Source: Nitrospirota bacterium
GTDB lineage: Bacteria > Nitrospirota > Nitrospiria > Nitrospirales > Nitrospiraceae
DNA length: 64,000 nucleotides
Assembly: GCA_016219645.1 (NCBI GenBank)
Contig: JACRLR010000026.1
Coordinates: 60,983-124,982, forward strand
Direction of reading: 5' to 3'
Position numbers and translations under genes: made by a program. Under the pieces are notes generated by a model. The model was not told the origin of the DNA and did not search any database. It saw nothing but the letters and a program-made list of their open reading frames with translations. Below are positions 51,062 to 60,290 of the stretch, piece by piece (positions within the stretch are counted from its first letter, which is position 1; the number at the start of each line of letters is the position of its first letter).

Positions 51062-51355
51062 ATGCAGGACCCTAAGCTTGAATAGACTCCTGACCTTATC
51101 GCAAAGTTCTGGAGTTATGAGTCTCGCTTTCCTGAAAGATACTTCACGTATCCTTATGGAGATGAGGTTTTCAGAAAAATCCGTCCATATTTATCGGGGA
51201 GGGACACGATTCTCGCTTACGGTTGTGGCGCAGGCCACTTGGCTTTTCCGTCGATTCCGCGGTGGATTGATACCTCGGTGTCTTTATCGGGAATCGCTGA
51301 AATCGCTCAGCAGCTCAACGGTTGGATGAGTGTGGAAAGGTCCATGGAGTCATTG
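51062..51355 (+). pseudogene. Methyltransferase remnant with in-frame stop and missing 3' end
   Basis: From ATG 51062 the frame reads MQDPKLE, then TAG at 51083-51085, then TPDLIAKFWSYESRFPERYF, TYPYGDEVFRKIRPYLSGRD and ILAYGCGAGHLAFPS, which is the start of a SAM-dependent methyltransferase with the nucleotide loop YGCGAGHL. Family homology stops near 51355, where the frame runs into the 3' end of the opposite glycosyltransferase. Loss of most of the gene indicates decay at a recombination boundary. Confidence 0.6.
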
Positions 51356-52624
51356 GCCGCTGGGGTCATGATTATGTCTATCACGGAGCGCGATGTAGAC
51401 GGAGGTATACTGTTCGACCGCCTGCTGGATGTCCAGGTTCGCCTGACTGTACTCGACGCCACGCAACCCCATTGCCCGTCCCAGGTCGGGTAGGCTTAGC
51501 ATCTCCGCGATCGCGCGGGACAGAGCGCCGGCATCCTGGTTGGGCACCAGGACGCCATGGCCCACCTTGTTGATCAGCTCAGTCTCCTGTCCCGTATCGA
51601 ATCCGATGACGGGAAGGCCCATAGCCATCGCCTGATAGCTGGAGAGGTTTTCGGCTTCGAGAATGTTGGTTCGCAGGTACAGCGTTGCCGCCGCGTAATA
51701 AGGGAGGGGATCCTCCTGAAACCCCAGTAGATGGACGTGCCGGCTGACATCCAACGTTTCCACGCGCGCTAACAGCTCCTGGTACTGATCCCCTGCACCC
51801 AGCAGAACCCAGTGAAGCGCGGGGAATTGGCCCACCAGACTTGCAATGGCCTCGAGGGCGAACAGGTGCCCCTTTGTGGGATGCAATCGTCCTACAGACA
51901 GCGCGATCAGAGCATTGTCGGGTAACTGCAAATCCTCCCTGATCGATGTGTAGAACTGCTCGCGTTTGGCCTTCACCCTGTTGAGCGAGCTCAGATTCAC
52001 CACGCCATTGACCACACGTATTTTCGACGCGGGTATCCCCAGGCCGAGCAGCTCTTCCCGGTAACCCGTAAAGAAATAGTCTACGGACCTACCGAACCGA
52101 ACGTAACGCTTCGGCATCCATGGCATTCCCTCGTCGATCATTTGGGAGACCAGGCAAGGGACAGTGTGAACCACAGGGATCCGGAACAAAAGCCTCAACA
52201 GGGCCCCGCTGGTGAATCCCCGGAACATGTGGACGTGGATGACATCCGGGCGAAACTGAATGAGGGCTGTGACCAGATGCCGCCACATCCTTGCGTACCA
52301 AGCGACGCGCCGTACCTTCCGCCTCAGCTGACGAGCCATGGTCATCTTCTTCGGTCGTTTCGGAGGATGACCTGCCTCTCCTGTCCGGTGCAAAGAGGAT
52401 CGTGTGCGGGGTTGACGGTAGGCGCCTGCTTCACGCAAGCGGTCTGCGTAAACAAAATCGGGCCTCTCAGGGCGAATCGTCACCACCCGATGCCTCAACA
52501 TCCCTGGGGGCGATAAGCGCACGATATCCCACAAAAAGCGCTCACATCCTCCGCCGCTCAGTCCATCAATCAGATGGAGAACGCGGACAGGGTCCAAATG
52601 TCGTCTCCCTCCAGAGTCGTCCAT
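51350..52624 (-). CDS. GT4 glycosyltransferase, minus strand
   Basis: A 424-residue glycosyltransferase with VLHLIDGLSGGGCERFLWDI, VRPDVIHVHMFRGF-like text (FRPDVIHVHMFRG), LSVGRLHPTKGHLFALEAI and SSYQAMAMGLPVIGFD. It is of a different subgroup from the duplicated copies. ATG 52624 follows a GGGGA site. It shares a 3' boundary with the methyltransferase remnant. Confidence 0.85.
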   Translation of the reverse strand: MDDSGGRRHLDPVRVLHLIDGLSGGGCERFLWDIVRLSPPGMLRHRVVTIRPERPDFVYADRLREAGAYRQPRTRSSLHRTGEAGHPPKRPKKMTMARQLRRKVRRVAWYARMWRHLVTALIQFRPDVIHVHMFRGFTSGALLRLLFRIPVVHTVPCLVSQMIDEGMPWMPKRYVRFGRSVDYFFTGYREELLGLGIPASKIRVVNGVVNLSSLNRVKAKREQFYTSIREDLQLPDNALIALSVGRLHPTKGHLFALEAIASLVGQFPALHWVLLGAGDQYQELLARVETLDVSRHVHLLGFQEDPLPYYAAATLYLRTNILEAENLSSYQAMAMGLPVIGFDTGQETELINKVGHGVLVPNQDAGALSRAIAEMLSLPDLGRAMGLRGVEYSQANLDIQQAVEQYTSVYIALRDRHNHDPSGQ

Positions 52625-53234
52625 CAAGGGTCCCCGTGACTACTCGCCAAGACCACCTGACATCTCCTTACTGGAAACGACACCGGAGGTCCGAGGGGCC
52701 TCATTATGCACAGGAGTCAGCCTCTCCTAGCATTTCGGGGCACAAGCATTTCATTTTCACCCCCACACAGTGGAACGCATCGACAGCCATGCGGGGATTC
52801 GGACTTCGGCGAATCAGAACGTCAATTTACTTCAAGGGCCAGGCGGCCAGATTTAAGAGGGGGCGAAGGATTTTCCTCACATGGCGCCCTGGAACAAAGC
52901 ACAAGAAATATTCCACGAGAAAAGGCCCGTCAAAGGAGGAAGAGCCTGCGCGTAAACCGATTTAAACGAGTCCTTGGACAGATACCCTTGATCAACTGCA
53001 ATGTACAGATGACTTCGAACTTCTGCGGACGAGGAGATAGCGATGAACAGATACTGCAAAAACTCTTTATTCGAACGACGCACGAATCCTTCCGCTATGT
53101 TGCCCATCGCTGAAGCTGCGGCGCTCTGTATCTGACCACGGAGACGCGCATCTCTTTTCCATGTAGAACTCTGATTGATGACTTAATAGACCCGTAGCGT
53201 CTGATCAATCTGAAAACGAAAGTTGATGGATGAA
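52625..53234. other. Gene-poor interval with a four-helix-bundle remnant
   Basis: Between the GT4 gene (-) and the DegT gene (-) there are about 610 bp. The part 52877-53225 is a broken four-helix-bundle gene (separate entry). The remaining 250 bp at 52625-52876 hold no recognisable product; one minus-strand frame reads VLIRRSPNPRMAVDAFHC, and its origin is unknown. Confidence 0.45.
52877..53225 (-). pseudogene. Four-helix-bundle (IVS-type) protein, broken
   Basis: On the minus strand the frame reads VINQSSTWKRDARLRGQIQS, then AAASAMGNIAEGFVRRSNKE, then FLQYLFIAISSSAEVRSHLY and IAVDQGYLSKDSFKSVYAQA, matching the middle and third helices of the family (SNIAEGFxRRSNKEFxQFLxIAKGSxAEVxSxLY). Upstream of VINQ an in-frame TAA (53186-53184) interrupts the first helix, and the C-terminus is lost after YAQA. 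ATG at 53107 is not the true start. Second degraded family member in the window. Confidence 0.6.
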
Positions 53235-54368
53235 TCATGCCCCTTCCTTAAGTAGACGTGTCAGTGTCTCCGTAACCACGACTACCTGTTTCTCAGACAT
53301 CGCAGGGTAGAACGGTAGAGACATCGTTTCGTTTCCAATACGTTCGGCATGGGGGAAGACCCCCGCCCTGAAACCGAATGTTTCCCTGAAATAGGTCAAC
53401 AAATGGATGGCGCGATAATTGACAACCACACCAATCCCCTCGCGCTGAAGACCTTGAATAATTCCGTCACGGCGACCATTCCCGATCCAAACAGGGAAGA
53501 GATGCCTCGCATGACGTACGCCAGGCTTGGACGAAATGAACGAAAGGCCAGGACACTCTTTCAGCCTCTGAACGTACCATTGCGCGACAGTCTCACGCCT
53601 GTGCCAATTCTCTTCCAATCGTTCCAGTTGCGGCAGAAGCAATGCCGCATGGATGTTGTCCATGTTGTACTTCCATCCGAGTACAGTCATGTCCCAATGT
53701 TGGTACCCCTCTCGATGACGATCTGCCGCTGTCTTCGTCATGCCGTGATGATGCAAAAGACGCAGCTTTTCCACCAACGCATCACGATCAGTCACCAACG
53801 CTCCACCTTCACCGCATGTAAGGGTTTTCGTCGCATAAAATGAAAAGCAGGCGGTATCTCCCAATTCACCTGGTCGAATGCCGTCGCGCATTCCTTCTAC
53901 ACAATGCGCTGCATCTTCAATAACGAAGAGACCATGCTTATCCGCAACCTTTCGGATTGCCCGCATATCACACATCTGGCCATACAGATGCACCGGGATG
54001 ATCGCTTTGGTACGCGGAGTAATCGCGGCTTCGATCAGAGAAGCATTCAAATTTCCTGTATCTGGTTCCACATCAACAAACACCGGCTTGGCCCCAGCCT
54101 CGATGATTGCAGTCGAAGTCGCAATGAAGGTCATGGGGGTAGTAATCACTTCGTCACCTGCGCCAATACCCAACGCCAGGAGTGAAAGATGCAATGAGCC
54201 GGTGCAACTGGTCACGGCAAGTGCATGGCGACGGCCAAGGTAATCGGCAAATCGGCGCTCAAACGTCGCCACAACCTCACCTGTCGTGAGGATCGGCCCC
54301 GCCAGCACCCGTCGCACTGCCTCTATCTCTGGTTCACCAAGGTCATGCATAAAGAAGGGAATAGACAT
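53235..54368 (-). CDS. DegT/DnrJ-type sugar aminotransferase
   Basis: A 377-residue PLP enzyme that aminates a 4-keto nucleotide sugar. It has TGSLHLSLLALGIGAGDEVI, VHLYGQMCDM, VIEDAAHCVEG and the Schiff-base lysine Lys181 in FYATKTLTCGEGG. ATG 54368 removes a spurious start. Its start is 2 bp from the stop of the dehydratase gene, so the pair (dehydratase then aminotransferase) makes an amino sugar for the glycan. Confidence 0.88.
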   Translation of the reverse strand: MSIPFFMHDLGEPEIEAVRRVLAGPILTTGEVVATFERRFADYLGRRHALAVTSCTGSLHLSLLALGIGAGDEVITTPMTFIATSTAIIEAGAKPVFVDVEPDTGNLNASLIEAAITPRTKAIIPVHLYGQMCDMRAIRKVADKHGLFVIEDAAHCVEGMRDGIRPGELGDTACFSFYATKTLTCGEGGALVTDRDALVEKLRLLHHHGMTKTAADRHREGYQHWDMTVLGWKYNMDNIHAALLLPQLERLEENWHRRETVAQWYVQRLKECPGLSFISSKPGVRHARHLFPVWIGNGRRDGIIQGLQREGIGVVVNYRAIHLLTYFRETFGFRAGVFPHAERIGNETMSLPFYPAMSEKQVVVVTETLTRLLKEGA

Positions 54369-54369
54369 C

Positions 54370-55404
54370 TTAATGTAACTCCCGTTTACCATCCGCTGTA
54401 ATGATCGGAATATGCCTCATCCACATCTGCGGCCTCCACCATGATTCATGGTCCCGATACCACTGAACGGCCTGTTCCAATCCCTGCTCAAAGGACACAC
54501 GCGGAGACCATCCAAGAAGACGATTGGCCTTAGAGTAGTCGCAGGTATGTCGAAACACCTGTCCTGGCCGGTCTCCGATAAATTGAATCGGACTATTCTT
54601 GGGCTTCATCAGATCCCGAACCGCATTGGCGATGGTCAGTAAATCGGTGTGCAAGCCCGTTCCGAGGTTGATCACTTCACCAACGACTTTGTCACGATCC
54701 GCGTGGAGGATCAGGTCCAATGCTTCGCAATGATCCTGGACATAGATGAAATCCCGCGCAGCCGATCCGTCTCCGTGAACGGTAAGCGGTTCGCCAAGAA
54801 GACAGCTGGTGATGAATCTCGGCACGACCTTCTCAAGATGCTGATAAGGGCCATAGTTGTTGAACGGCCTGACAATGACCGCCGGAATTTTATACGTTTC
54901 CCAATAAGAATACACTAAACGATCGGCCCCGCACTTGGCCGAAGCGTAGGGACTCATGGGAAGAAGCGGATGATCTTCCCCCATTTTGTCGGCGACGGCA
55001 CTCCCGTAGACCTCCGATGTCGAGATGTGAATGAAGCGCTCTATCCGGTCTCGGTATTTCAAGACCGCGTTGGCAACCACCTGCGTCCCGAGTACGTCCG
55101 TCTCAAAAAACAACAGGTTGTCATAGATAGAACGGGTCACATGTGATTCGGCCGCGAAATGGAAGACGACATCTGACTGCGACACAACAGTGTCAACCAG
55201 TTCACCGTTTCTCACGTTCCCATACCAAAACATCAGGCGCTCATCGGAACCGTTATTGATATCAACCGGGAGATTCTTGACATTGCCGGCGTACGTGAGG
55301 GCATCGAGAACAATCAATCGGCAATTCGGATATTTGTCGTAAAGATAGCGGACAAAGTTGCTCCCGATAAAACCTGCTCCACCGGTAATGAGTATGGTCT
55401 TCAC
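54370..55404 (-). CDS. Nucleotide-sugar 4,6-dehydratase
   Basis: A 344-residue extended SDR with ILITGGAGFIGSNFV (NAD), HFAAESHVTRSI, ISTSEVYG and YASAK (Tyr and Lys). It makes a 4-keto-6-deoxy sugar, similar to RmlB and to the UDP-GlcNAc-type dehydratases. Start is GTG 55404 with a clear AGAGGAG ribosome site; the GTG overlaps the WbqC stop (GTGA). Confidence 0.88.
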   Translation of the reverse strand: MKTILITGGAGFIGSNFVRYLYDKYPNCRLIVLDALTYAGNVKNLPVDINNGSDERLMFWYGNVRNGELVDTVVSQSDVVFHFAAESHVTRSIYDNLLFFETDVLGTQVVANAVLKYRDRIERFIHISTSEVYGSAVADKMGEDHPLLPMSPYASAKCGADRLVYSYWETYKIPAVIVRPFNNYGPYQHLEKVVPRFITSCLLGEPLTVHGDGSAARDFIYVQDHCEALDLILHADRDKVVGEVINLGTGLHTDLLTIANAVRDLMKPKNSPIQFIGDRPGQVFRHTCDYSKANRLLGWSPRVSFEQGLEQAVQWYRDHESWWRPQMWMRHIPIITADGKRELH

Positions 55405-56117
55405 GTTTTCTCCTCTGTACATTGACGAGCCAAGATTCCTGAACTCTCAGGCCCACAATTTAGCACAAGGTCCAGCACGGAAAGATAGGGGACAAATTCT
55501 CCATGTTGCTGTGGATACACCGGGTGGTGGTAGTCCTGCCATATGACCGCGATACGATTCCGCGCGAATAAATCAAGGTCGAGATAGTTCTTTGCCGAGC
55601 TACCGCTGAGATACTGCCGTGCGCCAAAATGCTCACAGAACTTGTAGAGTCGTTCACTTTGGGCCCCTTCGATGCCCAACGAGGAGGAGCGCACGACATG
55701 ACGATCGAGCCCCAGCCATGTGCATATCAATGTGATCACCGCCATGTCCAACTCTACCAGCGAAGCCCATGGCTTTGACAGGAGGTTCTCTAGCATGGGC
55801 AGATACTGGGTGGTGTACGGCGCCTTGGAGTAAAACTGCCGAATCGTTCCGACATGTTTCTTCGCCCAAGCCGATTGGTTGTCGATCTCGATTTCGTTGA
55901 TCTTCGGCCACCCCAACCCCTTATGGCGAACGGGAACAGTCAGCCAATAAGGGCCATCGGGCGACTTGATTCGATTGCGGTTCCGCCAACCATGCTTGTC
56001 GTATTGCACATCGTCATAGATGACGAAGATGTCACTGCGGCGCATTTGGTCAAAAAACCCGAGCCAAGGCAGATAGCCAGGCTGGAGAACACACAGTGTC
56101 AAATCCGTTTGAGACAT
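55401..56117 (-). CDS. WbqC-family protein
   Basis: A 238-residue protein of the WbqC family, found in O-antigen clusters. It begins LCVLQPGYLPWLGFFDQM and carries DVQYDKHGWRNRNRIKSPDG and YHHPVYPQQHGEFVPYLSVLDL. The family's biochemical function is unknown; proposed to be an amide- or acyl-transferring enzyme in amino-sugar work. Stop overlaps the dehydratase start by 4 bp. Confidence 0.85.
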   Translation of the reverse strand: MSQTDLTLCVLQPGYLPWLGFFDQMRRSDIFVIYDDVQYDKHGWRNRNRIKSPDGPYWLTVPVRHKGLGWPKINEIEIDNQSAWAKKHVGTIRQFYSKAPYTTQYLPMLENLLSKPWASLVELDMAVITLICTWLGLDRHVVRSSSLGIEGAQSERLYKFCEHFGARQYLSGSSAKNYLDLDLFARNRIAVIWQDYHHPVYPQQHGEFVPYLSVLDLVLNCGPESSGILARQCTEEKT

Positions 56118-56178
56118 GGAATTGGTGACCTCGCGAACAGTAGCCGCCGAGGTCGGTCGGCTCATTCACGGCGTCTGA

Positions 56179-58035
56179 CTACACCATGTATAATTCGTAC
56201 CACTCTTGAAATACCAACAGCGAATAGACTTTATTCACAGCATGGTGATCAGAATGGTTTTGATACAAACCGTCTACGAGTCCTTGCACGTATTCGGACC
56301 GGAAGAGTCCGTGCTTACTCAATCGTTGTGGACTTAAGGTATCCCGAACGTAGGTTTCGAGATCTCGAAGCAGCCACTGAGTAATGGGCATGAGAAACCC
56401 TTCTTTTTTCCGATACACCATCTCGGAAGGAAAATACTGGAGCGCCAACTTCTTGAGTAGATATTTGGTCTCACCATCCTTAATCTTGAGTCTTCCAGGC
56501 AAACCAGCAACGAAGGACACGAAATCCGTGTCGAGATAGGCTGTCCTGACCTCTAAGGAATGTGCCATGGAGAGTCTGTCAACGAATGCAAGAACTTGAT
56601 CCGGGAAAATCGTGCGGAATTCGGCTTCCAGGATTCGATTGAGAGGGTCGCGCGCTGAAAGCCCCGAAAAGTCCTGGCGAACGCGTTCCCGACTGCTGAA
56701 GGTTTTCCCTTTTAGGCACATATCAGGAGCGTAGAGGGATTCTTTCTCAGCGTCACTGAACACGACCAACTTAGATCGCCAAGCCCAATCCTCCGGTTCT
56801 GCCAGTTTGGCCAGAAAATCCAGCTGCTTATCGAACGGCTCTAGCCCCTTCACATCTCCGGTTTGTTGATAGGATTGGTAATTGCTCAACGGCACTGCCA
56901 GCCGGTGCGAAAGATAACTCCCGAATAACTCATCAGCGCCATCACCGGAAAGCGCCACCTTAACATGCCGACTAATGAGTTGGGACAAGAAATACGTCGA
57001 GACCACCCCGGCATACGGCTCATCGAAGCAAGTCAAAATGCGGCGAAGGTTTTCGGGGAAGTTTGTGACCTGAATCGTTTCCTCATGATGTTCTGTGTTA
57101 TACCGGTCTGCAACCCACCGGGCCCAGCGCCGATCTTCCTCTTTCCCTTCCGTCGTCGAGTCCCGCGAATATGTAAGCGTAAAGGTCTTGATCTTGCTGG
57201 CCGAAAGTTCTGCCGCAAGCACCGTCGACAAGCTGGAATCGAGCCCTCCGCTCAAGAAAAACCCGATCGGAACATCAGAAAGTAATCGGCGTTGTACCCC
57301 TTGCCGGAGAAGAACCAAGAGGTGGTCTGTGATCTCTGTTTCCGTCATCCCGGCACTCCCGCCTTTCCCTGAAAAGTCGAGATCCCAATACCGCCGGACT
57401 GATGGCTCCCGCCCAGGACGATAGGTCAACAGGTGTGCCGGAGGCAGGACGGCAATTCCACTAAAAATCGATGAAGGATGCGGGACATGCTTGAAACTCA
57501 GGTAGTGATGCAGCGCTTCTAGATTCAGCCGCCGTTCAAATCCTGGAAGACGCAGAAGTGCCTTAATTTCCGATGCGAAAAACAGCGCACCATCGTGGAG
57601 ACAATAGTACAATGGTTTCTTTCCCATCCGGTCTCGGGCCAACAAGCCAACTTTATCCTTATCGTCCCAGATGGCCACAGCAAACATGCCATCGATGTGT
57701 GCCACAAAATCTGTCCCGTGTTCTTCGTACAGATGGGGCAATACCTCCGTATCACAGTGGGTCTGCAAGCGATGCCCTCGCTCCTCCAGCTGCCGTCGAA
57801 TTTCAGGAAAGTTGTAAATCTCTCCGTTTTGCGCTGCCCATATTGTCCCTCCTTCATTTGAGATTGGTTGCCGACCGCCTGGCAAATCAAGGATGCTCAA
57901 CCGTCTTGCTCCTATCGAAAAATCCTTTCCTGCAATAACATGCTCATCATCGGGCCCACGATGGGCAAGCGTCGTGATCATCTCTCTCACAACCTGTTCC
58001 TCGTTTGCCCCAAAGCATCCGGCAATGCCGCACAT
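56179..58035 (-). CDS. Asparagine-synthase-type amidotransferase 3
   Basis: A 618-residue AsnB-like protein with MCGIAGCFGA (Cys2), HRGPDDEH, NGEIYNFPEIRRQLEERGH, LSGGLDSSLST in the PP-loop and SGDGADELFGSYLSH. It is a distinct subtype (less similar to copies 1 and 2). It begins 2 bp from the stop of the HTTM-like gene upstream and is followed 61 bp later by WbqC. Three amidotransferases in one locus imply amide-bearing sugar acids. Confidence 0.86.
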   Translation of the reverse strand: MCGIAGCFGANEEQVVREMITTLAHRGPDDEHVIAGKDFSIGARRLSILDLPGGRQPISNEGGTIWAAQNGEIYNFPEIRRQLEERGHRLQTHCDTEVLPHLYEEHGTDFVAHIDGMFAVAIWDDKDKVGLLARDRMGKKPLYYCLHDGALFFASEIKALLRLPGFERRLNLEALHHYLSFKHVPHPSSIFSGIAVLPPAHLLTYRPGREPSVRRYWDLDFSGKGGSAGMTETEITDHLLVLLRQGVQRRLLSDVPIGFFLSGGLDSSLSTVLAAELSASKIKTFTLTYSRDSTTEGKEEDRRWARWVADRYNTEHHEETIQVTNFPENLRRILTCFDEPYAGVVSTYFLSQLISRHVKVALSGDGADELFGSYLSHRLAVPLSNYQSYQQTGDVKGLEPFDKQLDFLAKLAEPEDWAWRSKLVVFSDAEKESLYAPDMCLKGKTFSSRERVRQDFSGLSARDPLNRILEAEFRTIFPDQVLAFVDRLSMAHSLEVRTAYLDTDFVSFVAGLPGRLKIKDGETKYLLKKLALQYFPSEMVYRKKEGFLMPITQWLLRDLETYVRDTLSPQRLSKHGLFRSEYVQGLVDGLYQNHSDHHAVNKVYSLLVFQEWYELYMV

Positions 58036-58037
58036 GG

Positions 58038-59531
58038 TTACTGCCCTCCTGATGGAGCATAGGTGCCAGGCCGGCGACCTTCGTGAACCGGGGATACGGC
58101 ATGCACGGCTCTCGTCGAAACCGACGTGTCTAGTACGTGCTCCTTCACTGTCATTGCACGGAGATCAACCACGTACTCAGCTACCGGAGTAAACACAAAC
58201 CTATCAGACTCCTTCTTGAGGCTGACATATTCGAACAGCAATAAGTCATTGGTTTGGCATTTAAAGGTTTTGGCGTATCGAAGCAATCGCTCATCGAAGA
58301 GAGCCTTGTTGGTTGGATAATACTTGAGCGTTGTAAAAATACACGCCAGCGTAATGGATTCGACGACGTGATCGAATCGAAACCCTCCCCCACGTCCATG
58401 GCAAGAGATGAGCACTCTTTCATGCGCCCGACCCTCAGGACATCGAAACACTCGAATGAAGAAATTAATGAGGTCAACGGAAAAGACCCTCCAAACGATA
58501 AGCCCGAAAAAGTTCGTGTACTTCTCAAGTGCTTTCTGTATCGGCAGAGGGAAAGATCGCCGTAGATAAAAGTTGTAGGAGAGTCCACCGTGTACAAGGG
58601 GGAGCAGGATCAAATACGCACCTAGCAGGATGACCAATCCCGTGTTGACAATACCTAGACCGGGAAATGATTCGACCGCTGGCTGAGCGACCGGTCCCAC
58701 GATCTTGGCCAGAAGTTGATCGCCGGCACTCCCTGGATGGAAGAAGATAACTCCACTAGACAAGATCACAACCTCGCATAACAAGGCAAGACGAATCTGC
58801 GTCGCAATGAAGATGAACATCCCAATAATAATCACCCCTCCGATAAACCGAGTCGGCGGCAAAAGCATCAGAATTCCTGCCAGGATCTGCGAGGACCACG
58901 CTAGATGATTCAGAAATCGGAATAGACCATGGGACGGCGGCATACTCATGTAGGACTTCCACCAATAGCCCCAAGCCGGATTAGCCATGCCTATTTCCAT
59001 TCCGTGATTCTGAGGGTAACCAGCCGAGAATTTATAAAATCCAGATGATAAATAGATAAAGGCGAAGTCTGCTTGTAACACTTGGAGTGCGAGGGGCCGC
59101 ACATCAGGAGCATACCGTAGACAATATTCGAGCAGGACAACGGACAATCCCCCCCAGTAGAGCACGAAGCCCGGTGCCCCCATGCCACGAGCCAACCCTT
59201 TCCAACGCATCGCAATAAAAAAATACCGACAGAATAAGAGGTTCAGCACGGCAGGCCAGGGACTCCACACGCCCGCCGCGATGAGGACGCCACAAGCCCA
59301 CCACACAGCCAAAACCAGGGGGGCAATTACGGGATTCTGCACCAACTCAACTTCGCGCAGCGACTGGGCATACCCTCCCCAGCGTTCACTCAAGAAGAAG
59401 CGTCGCCAATGAGGCAGCGCGATCAGCAATGTGCCGCAGAGAATCAACCCATAAGCCGTCCGAATAAATACCTGCGCATGGAGGCTTAACTCTGGGGACA
59501 GGAAAGGCTGTGGAGAGAAGATGACTTCCAT
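58038..59531 (-). CDS. HTTM-like multi-span membrane protein
   Basis: A 497-residue protein with about ten hydrophobic helices and a C-terminal soluble part of about 130 residues. The segment YLSSGFYKFSAGYPQNHGMEIG in the membrane part resembles the HTTM domain of vitamin-K-dependent-carboxylase-like bacterial proteins. Function in bacteria is not known. It is directly upstream of amidotransferase 3. Confidence 0.55.
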   Translation of the reverse strand: MEVIFSPQPFLSPELSLHAQVFIRTAYGLILCGTLLIALPHWRRFFLSERWGGYAQSLREVELVQNPVIAPLVLAVWWACGVLIAAGVWSPWPAVLNLLFCRYFFIAMRWKGLARGMGAPGFVLYWGGLSVVLLEYCLRYAPDVRPLALQVLQADFAFIYLSSGFYKFSAGYPQNHGMEIGMANPAWGYWWKSYMSMPPSHGLFRFLNHLAWSSQILAGILMLLPPTRFIGGVIIIGMFIFIATQIRLALLCEVVILSSGVIFFHPGSAGDQLLAKIVGPVAQPAVESFPGLGIVNTGLVILLGAYLILLPLVHGGLSYNFYLRRSFPLPIQKALEKYTNFFGLIVWRVFSVDLINFFIRVFRCPEGRAHERVLISCHGRGGGFRFDHVVESITLACIFTTLKYYPTNKALFDERLLRYAKTFKCQTNDLLLFEYVSLKKESDRFVFTPVAEYVVDLRAMTVKEHVLDTSVSTRAVHAVSPVHEGRRPGTYAPSGGQ

Positions 59532-59696
59532 GAAGGTTCTAGCGCGGCACTATAGGGAGGATTTCTTCAGTTACAATTACATTTTTACCATGGGCGTCAT
59601 GGAGTCGAAACAACATGCCTACCATCGGCAGACTGAAACAGTCCTAAACTGTGAATGCAGAAGAGGCCGTGGCCATCATACATCATATGAATCGCT

Positions 59697-60290
59697 TCAG
59701 CGCCCACCATGCAACCTTCCTAATACGTAGACATTTATAAATTGTCCTTCAATCCACCGATCTTCCTTGAGGATTCCCTCTATCTCAAACCCGGCTTTCT
59801 CAAAAGCACGTCGCGCCCTTGGGTTAGTCGCATGAACATAGGCGTAGATCTTGTGCAAATTCATGTTACCGAAGCCGTATTTGCAAAGAAGTTGAATGGC
59901 TTCTGTTCCAACACCCTTCTCTAAACAATCTGCCTCGCCAATCAGAATCCTTAACTCCGCCTTCCGATGAAATGAGTCAATATCCCACAACCATATATTC
60001 CCAACGTGCCTTCCTCCGCTTCCTACTTCAATCGCGAAGTAGACGCAATCTCCTCTTTGATGCAGCCCCGAAAACCACTCCTTATGTTCAGCATCGGAAA
60101 TCTTGCGAATTCGTCCAAGCAGCCGAGCCAATTCTGGATTGTTGAACCAGGAGCGACTCTTATCAAGATGCCGCAGCGCAAGACTGTGCAATCTGACGAG
60201 CTGTCCCCCAATGACATGTTCTCGATCTACTTTTTCAGGAAGCTTCTCTGTCCGCTTAGATCTTTGGTTGGTAGATTTCAACTTCCACAC
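59697..60290 (-). CDS. GNAT acetyltransferase (RimJ/RimL type)
   Basis: A 197-residue acetyltransferase with RILIGEADCLEKGVGTEAIQLL (acetyl-CoA pyrophosphate loop, Gln/Arg-x-x-Gly-x-Gly type) and YAYVHATNPRARRAFEKAGFEIEG. Proteins of this type N-acetylate amino sugars (PseH-like) near glycan loci, where the DegT product could be the substrate. The start is GTG 60290, and the gene overlaps the radical-SAM gene by 35 bp. Confidence 0.8.
   Translation of the reverse strand: MWKLKSTNQRSKRTEKLPEKVDREHVIGGQLVRLHSLALRHLDKSRSWFNNPELARLLGRIRKISDAEHKEWFSGLHQRGDCVYFAIEVGSGGRHVGNIWLWDIDSFHRKAELRILIGEADCLEKGVGTEAIQLLCKYGFGNMNLHKIYAYVHATNPRARRAFEKAGFEIEGILKEDRWIEGQFINVYVLGRLHGGR

Noticed and set aside
52706..53113. 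Plus-strand frame of 135 codons
   Set aside because: Opposite to the four-helix-bundle remnant, which explains the sequence better.
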